Assembly (NCBI GenBank): GCA_017429205.1
Contig: JAFRPH010000004.1
Location: 14,820 to 78,819, forward strand
Length of the DNA: 64,000 nucleotides
Direction of reading: 5' to 3'
Source: Bacteroidales bacterium
GTDB taxonomy: Bacteria > Bacteroidota > Bacteroidia > Bacteroidales > UBA932
The notes under the pieces were generated by a model. It did not search any database. It saw only the letters and a program-made list of their open reading frames with translations, and had not been told where the DNA came from. This document shows, in pieces, positions 9,026 to 16,480 of this stretch. A program made the position numbers and the translations under genes. Position 1 is the first letter of the stretch. Each line of letters opens with the position of its first letter.

Positions 9026-10795
9026 TTACGGTGCCGCGTCGTAAATGCTTTGCAACGTGTAGGACGGGTCCTTCGTCGTCACGGCCTTGACCATAAGCCC
9101 CACCAGCGTCCGGGCGTCCTCGCCCGCGAACTGGCCGGTTCCGTGATCGATATAGGCGTGTGTTTCGGCCCCCGTTCCTTTGGCGCCGTTGTCCCAGAGG
9201 TACATCGGCAGCAGGCGGTCCGCCGCGGCCTTGCAGAAATACTCCATATAATATTTCTGATACGGGAAATCCGCCGCCTCGTGGCGGGAACAGCCCATTT
9301 CGCCGAGATAGACCGGAACGCCCTTGTCCAGGTAGGCGGCCTTGAGTTTGTCGAACACGTCGACGACCGCCTTTTCATTGTCCCCGCTCGGGCGGAGACC
9401 CGATTGCGCCGTATGGCCCCATTGGCGCACCAGCGGGTCCTTGAGCGTATAGTCGTAGGGATCGTAGTCGTGGACGGCCACCATCAGGCGGTTCGCGGAG
9501 GTGCAGTCCTGCGGAAGGACGAGGCCGGCGATCGTGAATCCCGGATTTGCGGCATAGCCCGGCACGCCGAGCCAGCGGGTGGCGTTGTTGCCGCCGGTGG
9601 CGCGGACGGCGTTGACGAAAATCTGGTTCCACTCGTTGAGGACCTTGTACTGGGCGTCCGGATCCTTCTTGAAGGCGTCGCTCCAGCCCCAGCCGCCGTC
9701 CTGGATTTCGTTCAGCGACTCGAAAACGAGCCACTCCCCTTTGTCCTTGAAACGGTCCGCGATCTGGGTCCAGACCCGGAAGAGCATCCGCATCGTGGTC
9801 TCGTTCTGGGCGGGATCGCCATAGCATTTGGCAATGTCCTGCCAGTGGCTTTCGTCGTGGTGCGTGTTCACGATAGCGACGAGGCCGGCCTTCTCCGCAT
9901 AGCCGACGATTTCCGCCACCCGGTCGATCCACGCCTTTTCCAGGGTGTAGTCCGGGGCCGAACCGATATGGCCCGCCCAGGTGGTGCAGATGCGCACGGC
10001 CTTGAAGCCGGCGGCCTTGACGCCGTCCATCGTGGCCTGCGTGCATTTGGGATTTCCCCAGACGGTCTCGTTCGCCACGCCACCACTGACGGCGTCCATC
10101 TGGTTGCCCATGTTCCAGCCGGGGGCCATCGCGTCAAACACGATTTGCGGGGTGATGGCCGTCGCCGTGGCGGACGGGATGACGAGCGCTTCCTCGCTCA
10201 CCGCCACGGTCGCGCTCTCGCTCCCGCAGGTGATGGTGACGGTTCCGCTGCCCGCGGCCGTCGTCCGGCGCGCGCCCACGGCAATCTTCACCGGCGTATG
10301 GTGGTCCTTGTCCATCCAGCCGGTTTCCAGGCCGATCCATGAGGCATCGGCCTTCACAGTGGGCTGGTTGGCGGAAGTGACGGTCAATGTCACTTCCCCG
10401 CCCTTGCGGTCGAAGGAAACGGAAGTCTTGTCCACCGACAGCGGGATGACGGGATGGGTCTGCAGGACGGAAATCAGCACGCTTTGCTTGTCCGCCTGGA
10501 CGCGGACGATGGCGGAACGGTCCAGAAGACCGTTGTAAGCCGCCGCCGTGACGCTGTACTGATAGGTGTTCCCGGACACGGAGCCCGGCTTGACCGTGAC
10601 CCAGTCGTTCTGGCAGGTGACCGTCGGCTGGACGCCGCTGGTGACGGACACTTGCTGCGTGCCTCCCTCCGGCCCGAACGTCAGTTCGGACGGGCTGGCG
10701 GCGAGTTTCACGGGATCGGGTTCGGGCGTCTTCCCGCCGCAGGCGCAGAAGGCCAGGGCGGACAGGAACGCCAGGATCGGTTTCAGGCTTTTCAT
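9026..10795 (-). CDS. Double-BACON GH5 endo-glycanase lipoprotein
   Basis: A 589-residue lipoprotein (Cys near residue 17 in LSALAFC). Two BACON modules follow: residues about 33-115 (ASPSELTFGPEGGTQQVSV) and 118-205 (SVDKTSVSFDRKGGEVTLTV). The catalytic domain from about 215 has GWNMGNQMDAV, AGFKAVRICTTW, NTHHDESHW, the general acid Glu363 in FESLNEIQDGG and the nucleophile Glu499 in YLGEMGCSRHE, as in GH5 and nearest to the GH5_4 type. Such enzymes cut beta-1,4-glucan, xyloglucan or glucomannan; the specificity here is not decidable by eye. The start codon overlaps the stop of the upstream symporter gene (TAATG), so it is the last gene of its operon. Confidence 0.9.
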   Translation of the reverse strand: MKSLKPILAFLSALAFCACGGKTPEPDPVKLAASPSELTFGPEGGTQQVSVTSGVQPTVTCQNDWVTVKPGSVSGNTYQYSVTAAAYNGLLDRSAIVRVQADKQSVLISVLQTHPVIPLSVDKTSVSFDRKGGEVTLTVTSANQPTVKADASWIGLETGWMDKDHHTPVKIAVGARRTTAAGSGTVTITCGSESATVAVSEEALVIPSATATAITPQIVFDAMAPGWNMGNQMDAVSGGVANETVWGNPKCTQATMDGVKAAGFKAVRICTTWAGHIGSAPDYTLEKAWIDRVAEIVGYAEKAGLVAIVNTHHDESHWQDIAKCYGDPAQNETTMRMLFRVWTQIADRFKDKGEWLVFESLNEIQDGGWGWSDAFKKDPDAQYKVLNEWNQIFVNAVRATGGNNATRWLGVPGYAANPGFTIAGLVLPQDCTSANRLMVAVHDYDPYDYTLKDPLVRQWGHTAQSGLRPSGDNEKAVVDVFDKLKAAYLDKGVPVYLGEMGCSRHEAADFPYQKYYMEYFCKAAADRLLPMYLWDNGAKGTGAETHAYIDHGTGQFAGEDARTLVGLMVKAVTTKDPSYTLQSIYDAAP

Positions 10796-12135
10796 TACTT
10801 CTTGATGGGATAGAAACGCATCAGCACGACAATCAGCAGGGCGATGGCCGCCGGGAACAGCGAGAACAGCATCCAGATCATCCGCTGGACAGCCGGTTCG
10901 TTCGTGATGGTGACGACCGTCTGGCCGGTGGCGTCCGTACCGGAAACGAAGCCCGCGATGCCGAGGAGGAGGGCCACCAGGGCGCCGGAAATGGCCGATC
11001 CGAACTTCTGGGCCATCGTACCGGAGGAGAAGATGAGGCCCGTCGAGGAGGTGCCGTTCTTCTCGGTGGCGTAGTCGGCCACATCGGCATACATCGACCA
11101 CAGGAGCGGCGAGTAGAAGCCGATGCCGATGGAGGTGAGGATCACCATCGCGATCATCAGCCAGATGTACTTCGGGTCCATCGGGATGAAGAAGAAGGCG
11201 ATGGAGGTCACGGCGCAGATGATCGCCGCCCAGTTGAAGGCCTTGCGCTTGGAGCCCACCCACTTGGTGAACGCCGGGGAAAGGCCGCCGAAGATCATGC
11301 AGGTCACCTCGCCGAAGGTCATGAACACCGTGTAGTTGATGATGAGGCCCGAGACGGTGACATTCCCGTGCAGGCAGTATTCCAGCAGGTAGCCGGCCAC
11401 CGCATAGCGGAATCCGTTGAAGAAATTCGTGCAGATGCCGATGAGCGTCAGGATGATCCACGGCTTGTTGCGGAACAGGTCCGCGAACGGCTTGAAAGAG
11501 AACTTCTCCGCCCGGATGGGCTTCAGGCGCTCCTTCGTCAGGAGGCCGCAGGCCAGCGTGCCCAGCGCGGCGAGCGCGCCCAGGATCACGCCCAGGACGG
11601 CGTACTGGTGCGCCGGGGTGCCGCCCACCATCTTCTGCAGGTACGGGAAAGACAGCAGGGTGACGAAGCCCATCGCGTAGGCGCCGACCATCCGGTAGGA
11701 CGAGAACTCGTTCTTCTCGTTGTCATCGGCGGTCATCACGCCCAGCAGCGAGCCGTACGGCACGTTCACGGCCGTATAGACCGCCATCATCAGCAGGTAC
11801 ATCGAGTACGCGTAGATGCGCTTGCCCACGGGGCCGAGGTCCGGCGTGTACAGCAGCAGAGCGAAGACGAGGCCCAGCGGAATGGCGCCGAAGATGAGCC
11901 AGGGACGGTAGGTGCCCCACTTGGACTGCGTCCGGTCGGCGAGCGCGCCCATCATCGGGTCGGTGATGACGTCGAACAGGCGGGCCACCAGCATCAGGGT
12001 GGCGGTATCGGCCACCGTCAGGCCGAAGATGTTCGTGAAGAACAGCGGGAACGCGATGGACATGACCTTCCAGGTAATGCCACCGGCGGCGGCGTCACCC
12101 AGGGCATAGCCGATTTTTTCGGAGAATTTTGCCAT
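10795..12135 (-). CDS. GPH-family (MelB-like) sugar:cation symporter
   Basis: A 446-residue inner-membrane transporter with about 12 hydrophobic segments. The start MAKFSEKIGYALGDAAAGG and the motif RLFDVITDPMMGALADRTQ are the signature of the glycoside-pentoside-hexuronide:cation symporters, followed by KWGTYRPWL. In Bacteroidetes mannan loci such symporters move mannobiose or other disaccharides from periplasm to cytoplasm. Here it is flanked by GH26 and GH5 genes in the same operon: 39 bp after the GH26 stop and overlapping the next GH5 start by one base. The actual substrate (mannobiose, cellobiose or a mixed disaccharide) is inferred. Confidence 0.92.
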   Translation of the reverse strand: MAKFSEKIGYALGDAAAGGITWKVMSIAFPLFFTNIFGLTVADTATLMLVARLFDVITDPMMGALADRTQSKWGTYRPWLIFGAIPLGLVFALLLYTPDLGPVGKRIYAYSMYLLMMAVYTAVNVPYGSLLGVMTADDNEKNEFSSYRMVGAYAMGFVTLLSFPYLQKMVGGTPAHQYAVLGVILGALAALGTLACGLLTKERLKPIRAEKFSFKPFADLFRNKPWIILTLIGICTNFFNGFRYAVAGYLLEYCLHGNVTVSGLIINYTVFMTFGEVTCMIFGGLSPAFTKWVGSKRKAFNWAAIICAVTSIAFFFIPMDPKYIWLMIAMVILTSIGIGFYSPLLWSMYADVADYATEKNGTSSTGLIFSSGTMAQKFGSAISGALVALLLGIAGFVSGTDATGQTVVTITNEPAVQRMIWMLFSLFPAAIALLIVVLMRFYPIKK

Positions 12136-12174
12136 AAAAGTATCAGTTTTTCAAAATATCGTATCTGTCAGTGG

Positions 12175-13269
12175 TCATTGCGCCTCCAGGAACGCGATGG
12201 AGCCCAGCTCGCTGAACGCCTTGAAATCCGGGGCGTTCGCGAAACCGTCCCACCCTGCGTAGAAGTGGCCGGGCTTGTCCCAGGCGTTGCGCCAGGTCAG
12301 GACGTACGCGATCGGGAAGTCCTTGATGGCGGGATACAGGACGCCCGTCCACCACTGCGGGTCCGGAATCCCCTCGAGGCCGGTCTCGGACAGGCACATC
12401 AGCTTGTTGTGGCCGATGGAGAGGGCGTGCACGAAGCCGAGCGACCGGATGACCTCCGCCGCAAACCGCTCGCCGGAAGGGCCGAAGCCGTCCGGACCGA
12501 TGAACTCGTACTGGTCCAGGCCCAGCAGGTCGATGACATCGTCCCCGGGATAGCGTTCCAGGTACTCGTCCGTGTCGATGCCGCCGTTGGGCGAATAGCA
12601 CCAGAGGAGGTTCTTCAGGCCGCGGGTTTCAGTCAGATAGGACCAAGTCGTGTGGAAAAGGGCCTTGTACTCGTCGGCCGAGCAAAGCTTGCTCCCCCAC
12701 CAGAACCAGCTCTCGCTGCACTCGTGCCAGGGGCGGAAGATGACCGGGGTCTCCCCCAGGCTCTCAAGGAAATTCCCCAGGCGCGGCAGCCAGGTGTCCA
12801 TGAACAGATCATGCAGCGCACCGCCTTCCAGCAGGGATTTCACCACCTGGTCGGAAGAGACGTCCCAGGCGTCGCCGCCCGTGAGCGGATTCCGGGGATG
12901 CCAGGAGACGGTGACGACACCGCCGCGTTCCGCGTGCAGCTTCACCGCCTTGCGGATCAGGCCGAAATCGACACTGTCGAGGCTCGCCCGATCGCCCATT
13001 TCTATGCCGCCGAGTTCGACGCCCATCACGGCGGGATACTTCCCCGTCACGGCCTTCACGTCCGAGCGGTCGAGGGGATCGGCCTCCCAGTCCTCCACTT
13101 TCCAGGCGTGCCCGTAGGCAAGGTCGTCCTGGTGGCCGTAAAGGATCTTCCCGTCCTTCACGCTTTGGGCAAGCTTCGCATGGAGTTTCTGCGCCGGGGT
13201 TTCCACCGGCTTGGGGCCTCCGCAGGAGACGGCGGCGAGGGCCGCGAGTATGATCGGCAAGTATTTCAT
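12175..13269 (-). CDS. GH26 beta-mannanase lipoprotein
   Basis: A 364-residue lipoprotein (signal ending AAVSC, Cys16) that is almost entirely catalytic domain, without a BACON module. GH26 features: GHQDDLAYGHAW, VSWHPRNPLTGGDAWD, the acid/base Glu183 in IFRPWHECSESWFWWG, and the nucleophile Glu295 in CLSETGLEG. Compared with the GH26 at 6272-7750 it is shorter, so it may be the periplasmic enzyme that trims imported oligosaccharides, whereas the longer one may be on the surface; this split is my inference. The ATG overlaps the stop of the upstream GH5 (TAATG), so the two are translationally coupled. Confidence 0.93.
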   Translation of the reverse strand: MKYLPIILAALAAVSCGGPKPVETPAQKLHAKLAQSVKDGKILYGHQDDLAYGHAWKVEDWEADPLDRSDVKAVTGKYPAVMGVELGGIEMGDRASLDSVDFGLIRKAVKLHAERGGVVTVSWHPRNPLTGGDAWDVSSDQVVKSLLEGGALHDLFMDTWLPRLGNFLESLGETPVIFRPWHECSESWFWWGSKLCSADEYKALFHTTWSYLTETRGLKNLLWCYSPNGGIDTDEYLERYPGDDVIDLLGLDQYEFIGPDGFGPSGERFAAEVIRSLGFVHALSIGHNKLMCLSETGLEGIPDPQWWTGVLYPAIKDFPIAYVLTWRNAWDKPGHFYAGWDGFANAPDFKAFSELGSIAFLEAQ

Positions 13270-14813
13270 TATAGATAGGGTTTCAAGATGGCGTCCTTCA
13301 CTCCCGGCGTCGTCCAGGTGGGGACGCTGCGGTCCGCCCCGTCCGACAGGCACATCCAATAGAGGGCGGCCATGCCGGCGTCCTTCGCCTTCTGCGAGAA
13401 GTAGCCGGCGAAGCGGATCATCGCCGCGGAGTCCTCGTTGGACCCGCCGCCCCACTCGCCGATGATCACCGGCACGCCCAGCCGCCGGACGACATAGCTG
13501 TCAAGGTCTGCGAACTGACGGTCGATGTCCGCCTTCTGCGCGTCGAACTTGTCGGCCTCCCAGTAGCTGTGGACCTGCACGGCGATATGGCCGGGGGCTT
13601 CCGGAAGAACGAGCCGGGAAAGAGGGTCTTTCAAGTGCGGGTTCCAATTCCCGGCGCCGCTGCAGGCGCCGTACGTGTTCACGACCAGGTTCCGCGACGT
13701 GTTGTTGCCGCCGGTGGCACGCACGGTCTCCACGAAGGTCCTCGCATAGTTGTTGATGCCGGCATAAGCGGCGGCCGCCACCTCCGCGTCATAGCGGTCC
13801 GGCGAAGCGAAGGTCGCGTAGCACCAGGAATCGTAGGAGTCCAGCATCTCGTTGTAGGACTCGAAAAGAAGTTTGTCCCCGTAGTCCCTGAAGGTCTCGG
13901 CGATTTGCTGCCAGAGCGCGGCGTAGCGGTCTTTTGCCGCATCGAACTTGTCCGCCACCAGCCAGGCGGTGCCGTTCTTTTTCTCGCCGTGGTCCCCCGT
14001 GTCGTGATGGACATTGAGGATGCAGTACATCCCTTCGTCGAGGACGTAACCGACGACTTCCCGGACGCGGGCCATCCAGGCGGGATCCACGCGGTAATCC
14101 GTGGATTCCAGCCATTTGTCCATGTTCCAGCGGCCGCCATTCACTTCCAACGTGCCCATATGCGGGTACCAGGTGACGGGGACCCGGATGGCGTTGAAAC
14201 CGGCTTCCTTGAACATATGGATGAGCGCCCGGGTGGTGACGGGCTGGCCCCAGCCGGTCTCATAGGCGGTCGGCGTCCGGTCGGAATAGGCCTCGAACCA
14301 CATATTGGTGACATCCCCACTGTTGGTATCGAGCGTGTTTCCCAGGTTCCAGCCCGCGCCCATATTCTTCACGGCGGAAGCGGCCGATTCCCAGCTTCCC
14401 GGATCCGGCGCCGGGTCCGGCTCCTTCGTCGAGAAACGGTAAGTGACGGCCGCGGACGCTTTCTGGTCCGATTTGAACCCCCGGACCGTACCCGCCGGCA
14501 GGGTGACCGTATACTGCCTGCCCCGCGCCAGGCCCGACACGACGACGGTCAGTGTCGCGCCCGCAGGGCTGGTTTTTTCGATGAAAGCGCCTCCGTCCAC
14601 CGAGACGTCTTTCAGGCTGGCGGAGGTACAGAGGATGTTCTGGTCGAAAGTGAAGACGATGGACAGGGAAGACGTCGCAATCCCGCCCGTGCCGTCGGCC
14701 GGGGAGATGGAAACCAGCGCAGGACCGGGCGTTTCCACCGGTTCCGGTTGCGCAGGCTCTACGCAGGCGAAAGCCAGGAGGGCGAGGGCAAGAATAATCA
14801 GGGCATTCTTCAT
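13269..14813 (-). CDS. GH5 endo-glycanase lipoprotein with Ig-like N-terminal domain
   Basis: First gene of the GH5-GH26-symporter-GH5 operon, 514 residues. The lipoprotein signal (LALLAFAC, Cys17) is followed by a Big_5-type Ig-like domain (residues about 31-130: ALVSISPADGTGGI, LPAGTVRGF, AVTYRFSTKEP). The GH5 domain begins at MGAGWNLGNTLDTNSGD and has AFNAIRVPVTW-like AGFNAIRVPVTWYPH, LNVHHDTGDHG, the acid Glu322 in LLFESYNEMLDS and the nucleophile Glu453 in VPVIIGEWGGG. It resembles GH5_4 enzymes acting on beta-1,4-glucan, xyloglucan or glucomannan. The start at 14813 was chosen because it gives the signal peptide and lies 5 nt after a promoter -7 box; an ATG at 14855 would precede the promoter. 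Confidence 0.9.
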   Translation of the reverse strand: MKNALIILALALLAFACVEPAQPEPVETPGPALVSISPADGTGGIATSSLSIVFTFDQNILCTSASLKDVSVDGGAFIEKTSPAGATLTVVVSGLARGRQYTVTLPAGTVRGFKSDQKASAAVTYRFSTKEPDPAPDPGSWESAASAVKNMGAGWNLGNTLDTNSGDVTNMWFEAYSDRTPTAYETGWGQPVTTRALIHMFKEAGFNAIRVPVTWYPHMGTLEVNGGRWNMDKWLESTDYRVDPAWMARVREVVGYVLDEGMYCILNVHHDTGDHGEKKNGTAWLVADKFDAAKDRYAALWQQIAETFRDYGDKLLFESYNEMLDSYDSWCYATFASPDRYDAEVAAAAYAGINNYARTFVETVRATGGNNTSRNLVVNTYGACSGAGNWNPHLKDPLSRLVLPEAPGHIAVQVHSYWEADKFDAQKADIDRQFADLDSYVVRRLGVPVIIGEWGGGSNEDSAAMIRFAGYFSQKAKDAGMAALYWMCLSDGADRSVPTWTTPGVKDAILKPYL

Positions 14814-14818
14814 CGGTA

Positions 14819-14850
14819 CAAATATAATAAACCTTTCACCGACCAACAAA
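14819..14850 (-). promoter_or_regulatory. Promoter of the GH5-GH26-symporter operon, very short leader
   Basis: The minus strand has TTTG at 14850-14847, exactly 20 nt, then TATATTTG at 14826-14819. The ATG begins 5 nt after this box, so the transcript is leaderless or nearly so. Confidence 0.8.
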
Positions 14851-14877
14851 TGCAATACCGGACAAAACCGATACTAT

Positions 14878-14909
14878 CTTGAAGCGGTCCGTATTTTTCA
14901 CTATCTTTG
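14878..14909 (+). promoter_or_regulatory. Promoter of tadA
   Basis: CTTG at 14878-14881, 20 nt, then TATCTTTG at 14902-14909. The proposed GTG start follows after 4 nt. It is divergent from the GH5 operon promoter within the same 100-bp gap. Confidence 0.65.
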
Positions 14910-14913
14910 CTTC

Positions 14914-15351
14914 GTGGAAAACCAGGACGAAAGATTCATGCGGGAGGCGCTGCGGGAAGCGCAGGCCGCCCTCGCCGCCGGGGAGATCCCCATCGGCGCC
15001 GTCATCGTGTCCCGGGGCCGGGTCATCGGCCGCGGGCACAACATGACCGAGCGGCTCATCGACACCACCGCCCACGCGGAGATGGTGGCCATCACGGCCG
15101 CCACCGAGGCCATCGGTGGCAAATACCTGACGGACTGCACCTTGTATGTCACGGTCGAGCCCTGCCCGATGTGCGCCGGCGCCCTGAACTGGGCCCAGGT
15201 GGGCCGCATCGTGTACGGGGCCATCGACCCGCGCCGCGGCTACACCCTCTTCTCCCCTTCCCTCCTCCACCCGCGCACACAAGTCACGGCCGGCGTCCTG
15301 GGCGACGAATGCACGGCCCTGATGCAGGATTTCTTCCGTTCCAAACGCTGA
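14914..15351 (+). CDS. tadA: tRNA(adenine-34) deaminase TadA
   Basis: Converts A34 to inosine in the anticodon of tRNA-Arg(ACG). The deaminase zinc site is complete: HAEM (His and catalytic Glu) and PCPMCAGAL (two Cys ligands). The N-terminal helix DERFMREALREAQAAL followed by GEIPIGAVIV is characteristic of TadA rather than of other CDA-fold deaminases. The start is uncertain: a GTG at 14914 yields MENQDERFM, matching the N-terminus of homologues, but places the codon only 4 nt after the promoter -7 box; an ATG at 14938 would give a normal leader and lose eight residues. About 145 residues, normal for the family. It stands alone, 30 bp before the next gene's start. Confidence 0.93.
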   Translation: MENQDERFMREALREAQAALAAGEIPIGAVIVSRGRVIGRGHNMTERLIDTTAHAEMVAITAATEAIGGKYLTDCTLYVTVEPCPMCAGALNWAQVGRIVYGAIDPRRGYTLFSPSLLHPRTQVTAGVLGDECTALMQDFFRSKR

Positions 15352-15367
15352 TTTGAAAGGATTTTGC

Positions 15368-15375
15368 TATCTTTG
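15368..15375 (+). promoter_or_regulatory. -7 box of the 76-residue gene
   Basis: TATCTTTG ends 6 nt before the ATG at 15382, another promoter that implies an almost leaderless mRNA. A TTG-like -33 element upstream is not clear. Confidence 0.6.
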
Positions 15376-15381
15376 CAACCG

Positions 15382-15612
15382 ATGGCCAGAAAACGCAAGA
15401 TCCCGGGCGTGGACCCCGCCTATCTCGAGAAACAGAAAGCGTCGCTCCTCCGCAAGAACCGCTACGTCCTTTATTTCAACGACAAGGAAATGGAGGCCGT
15501 GAACGAATACTGCAACCGCTTCAAGGTCCATGCGAAAGCGGCCCTGTTCCGCGAAGCCATCATGTCCAAGATCTTATCAGAACTGGACGAAAACCATCCT
15601 ACCCTTTTCTAG
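15382..15612 (+). CDS. Small conserved basic protein, possible ribbon-helix-helix fold
   Basis: A 76-residue protein that I cannot name. The N-terminal third is basic (MARKRKIPGVDP, LLRKNRYVLYF); it is followed by a beta-strand-like RYVLYFN, then two helices (KEMEAVNEYCNRF, KAALFREAIMSKILSEL). A short strand followed by two helices is the pattern of ribbon-helix-helix DNA-binding proteins such as Arc or MetJ. It has its own promoter and lies 2 bp before the TSCPD gene, so the two are co-transcribed. Whether it controls that gene, or tadA just upstream, cannot be told from the sequence. Confidence 0.7.
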   Translation: MARKRKIPGVDPAYLEKQKASLLRKNRYVLYFNDKEMEAVNEYCNRFKVHAKAALFREAIMSKILSELDENHPTLF

Positions 15613-15613
15613 C

Positions 15614-15907
15614 ATGCCCGAAGATATCCAAATCCTGCGCGACGTCACCGTCGACGGCGTCCGCCACATCACGGCCGTTCCCTCGGCCCTCGTCTGTTCC
15701 CGCCAGATCGACTTCGACCTCGTAGACGGGACCATCCGCAACCTCCGCTACACCGCCGGCTGCCACGGCAACCTCCAGGCGCTGGGCGCCCTGCTGGAAG
15801 GCCAGCCCGTGGAATTCGCCCTGGACCGCCTCTCCGGCATCAACTGCAAGGGACGCGGCACCTCCTGCTCCGACCAGCTCACGCGCGTGCTGCGGGCGGT
15901 GCTGTAA
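15614..15907 (+). CDS. TSCPD-domain protein (TIGR03905-like)
   Basis: A 97-residue protein of the TSCPD family, related to the C-terminal Cys-rich module of B12-dependent ribonucleotide reductases. Conserved features: SALVCSRQIDF, TAGCHGNLQALGALLEG and the C-terminal INCKGRGTSCSDQL. In the name-giving motif the Pro of TSCPD is replaced by Ser here. Four Cys residues are placed as in other members and could bind a metal or act as thiols; the biochemical role of the stand-alone family is unknown. The ATG at 15614 comes 2 bp after the stop of the small basic protein, which sets the start. Confidence 0.85.
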   Translation: MPEDIQILRDVTVDGVRHITAVPSALVCSRQIDFDLVDGTIRNLRYTAGCHGNLQALGALLEGQPVEFALDRLSGINCKGRGTSCSDQLTRVLRAVL

Positions 15908-15934
15908 CCGTTTGCCACTTTTGGAAAATTATAC

Positions 15935-15942
15935 TATCTTTG
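15935..15942 (+). promoter_or_regulatory. -7 box of the tRNA-Gln gene
   Basis: TATCTTTG lies 11 nt before the first base of the tRNA, the expected distance for transcription starting at or just before the mature 5' end. Confidence 0.65.
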
Positions 15943-15953
15943 CACCCCGGAAT

Positions 15954-16024
15954 TGAGATGTGGTGTAATGGTAGCACTAGGGATTTTGGTTCCCTCAGTT
16001 AGAGTTCGAATCTCTACATCTCAA
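15954..16024 (+). tRNA. tRNA-Gln (TTG anticodon)
   Basis: The acceptor stem TGAGATG pairs with CATCTCA. The anticodon stem AGGGA/TCCCT encloses the loop TTTTGGT with anticodon TTG, and the T arm TAGAG-TTCGAAT-CTCTA is perfect. Position 71 is the discriminator A; the CCA end is not encoded. It decodes CAA and CAG glutamine codons. A promoter precedes it and an intrinsic terminator follows 3 bp later, so it is a single-gene unit. Confidence 0.97.
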
Positions 16025-16027
16025 CAG

Positions 16028-16057
16028 AAAAAGACAGCCTGGACGGGCTGTCTTTTT
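16028..16057 (+). terminator. Terminator of tRNA-Gln
   Basis: A 12-bp stem (AAAAAGACAGCC with GGCTGTCTTTTT, 6-nt loop) whose 3' arm ends in five Ts. Confidence 0.9.
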
Positions 16058-16082
16058 CGCTGAAATGCTTCGCCGTCCCCGA

Positions 16083-16409
16083 TCATTTCCATCTAAAGCT
16101 CTGGGGTCCCAGACAGCCCGACGGGAGATCGAGTTCCTTTTCCGCTTCGCGAAGGATTCTCGCGGTCTCTTTTCTGAAAACGGATCGAGGCGTGTGCGGA
16201 CTGCAAATCTCACAACTGCACACGACATGTACAGTCCTATATTGCCTGCATGCGTTCGCCTTGTAGAGATCGACCCAGGTGGGATTTGTCGGAAGGGATT
16301 CGGGTATCCTGCCCCACCAGGCCCCTAAATAAAGCGCTCTTTTCAGCGCCGCGATGTAGTGCTTCCTACGATTCAGTTCTCTCCAATGTTTGTTTCTTTC
16401 CATAGTCAC
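16083..16409 (-). CDS. Small CxC/CxxC protein of an unnamed family
   Basis: A 108-residue open frame with low third-position GC and several AGA/AGG arginine codons, unlike its neighbours. It starts MTMERNKHWRELNRRKHY (a Met two codons later is also possible) and contains ACRQYRTVHVVCSCEICSP, a Cys-Ser-Cys-x-x-Cys cluster after a basic stretch, then a charged helix (ETARILREAEKELD). Small proteins with a basic N-terminus and a CSC..C..(N)PR cluster recur in Bacteroidetes and Proteobacteria; I recall no function for them, and a zinc-binding nucleic-acid role is only a guess. No promoter stands out. Atypical codon use suggests recent acquisition or weak expression. Confidence 0.55.
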   Translation of the reverse strand: MTMERNKHWRELNRRKHYIAALKRALYLGAWWGRIPESLPTNPTWVDLYKANACRQYRTVHVVCSCEICSPHTPRSVFRKETARILREAEKELDLPSGCLGPQSFRWK

Positions 16410-16480
16410 GATTGTTTATACTTCGTCGTGACTTGGAGTTGGAAAGAACGTATGATGTCATTGTCATGCTAGATTGTACT
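16410..16480. other. Gap without recognised feature
   Basis: About 70 bp of lower-GC DNA between the alr stop and the small CxC gene. No hairpin with a T run and no promoter match was seen. Confidence 0.5.

Noticed and set aside
9026..11461. The GH5 frame read as an 811-residue protein.
   Set aside because: The first 220 residues overlap the symporter gene out of frame; the lipoprotein signal at 10795 is the true start.
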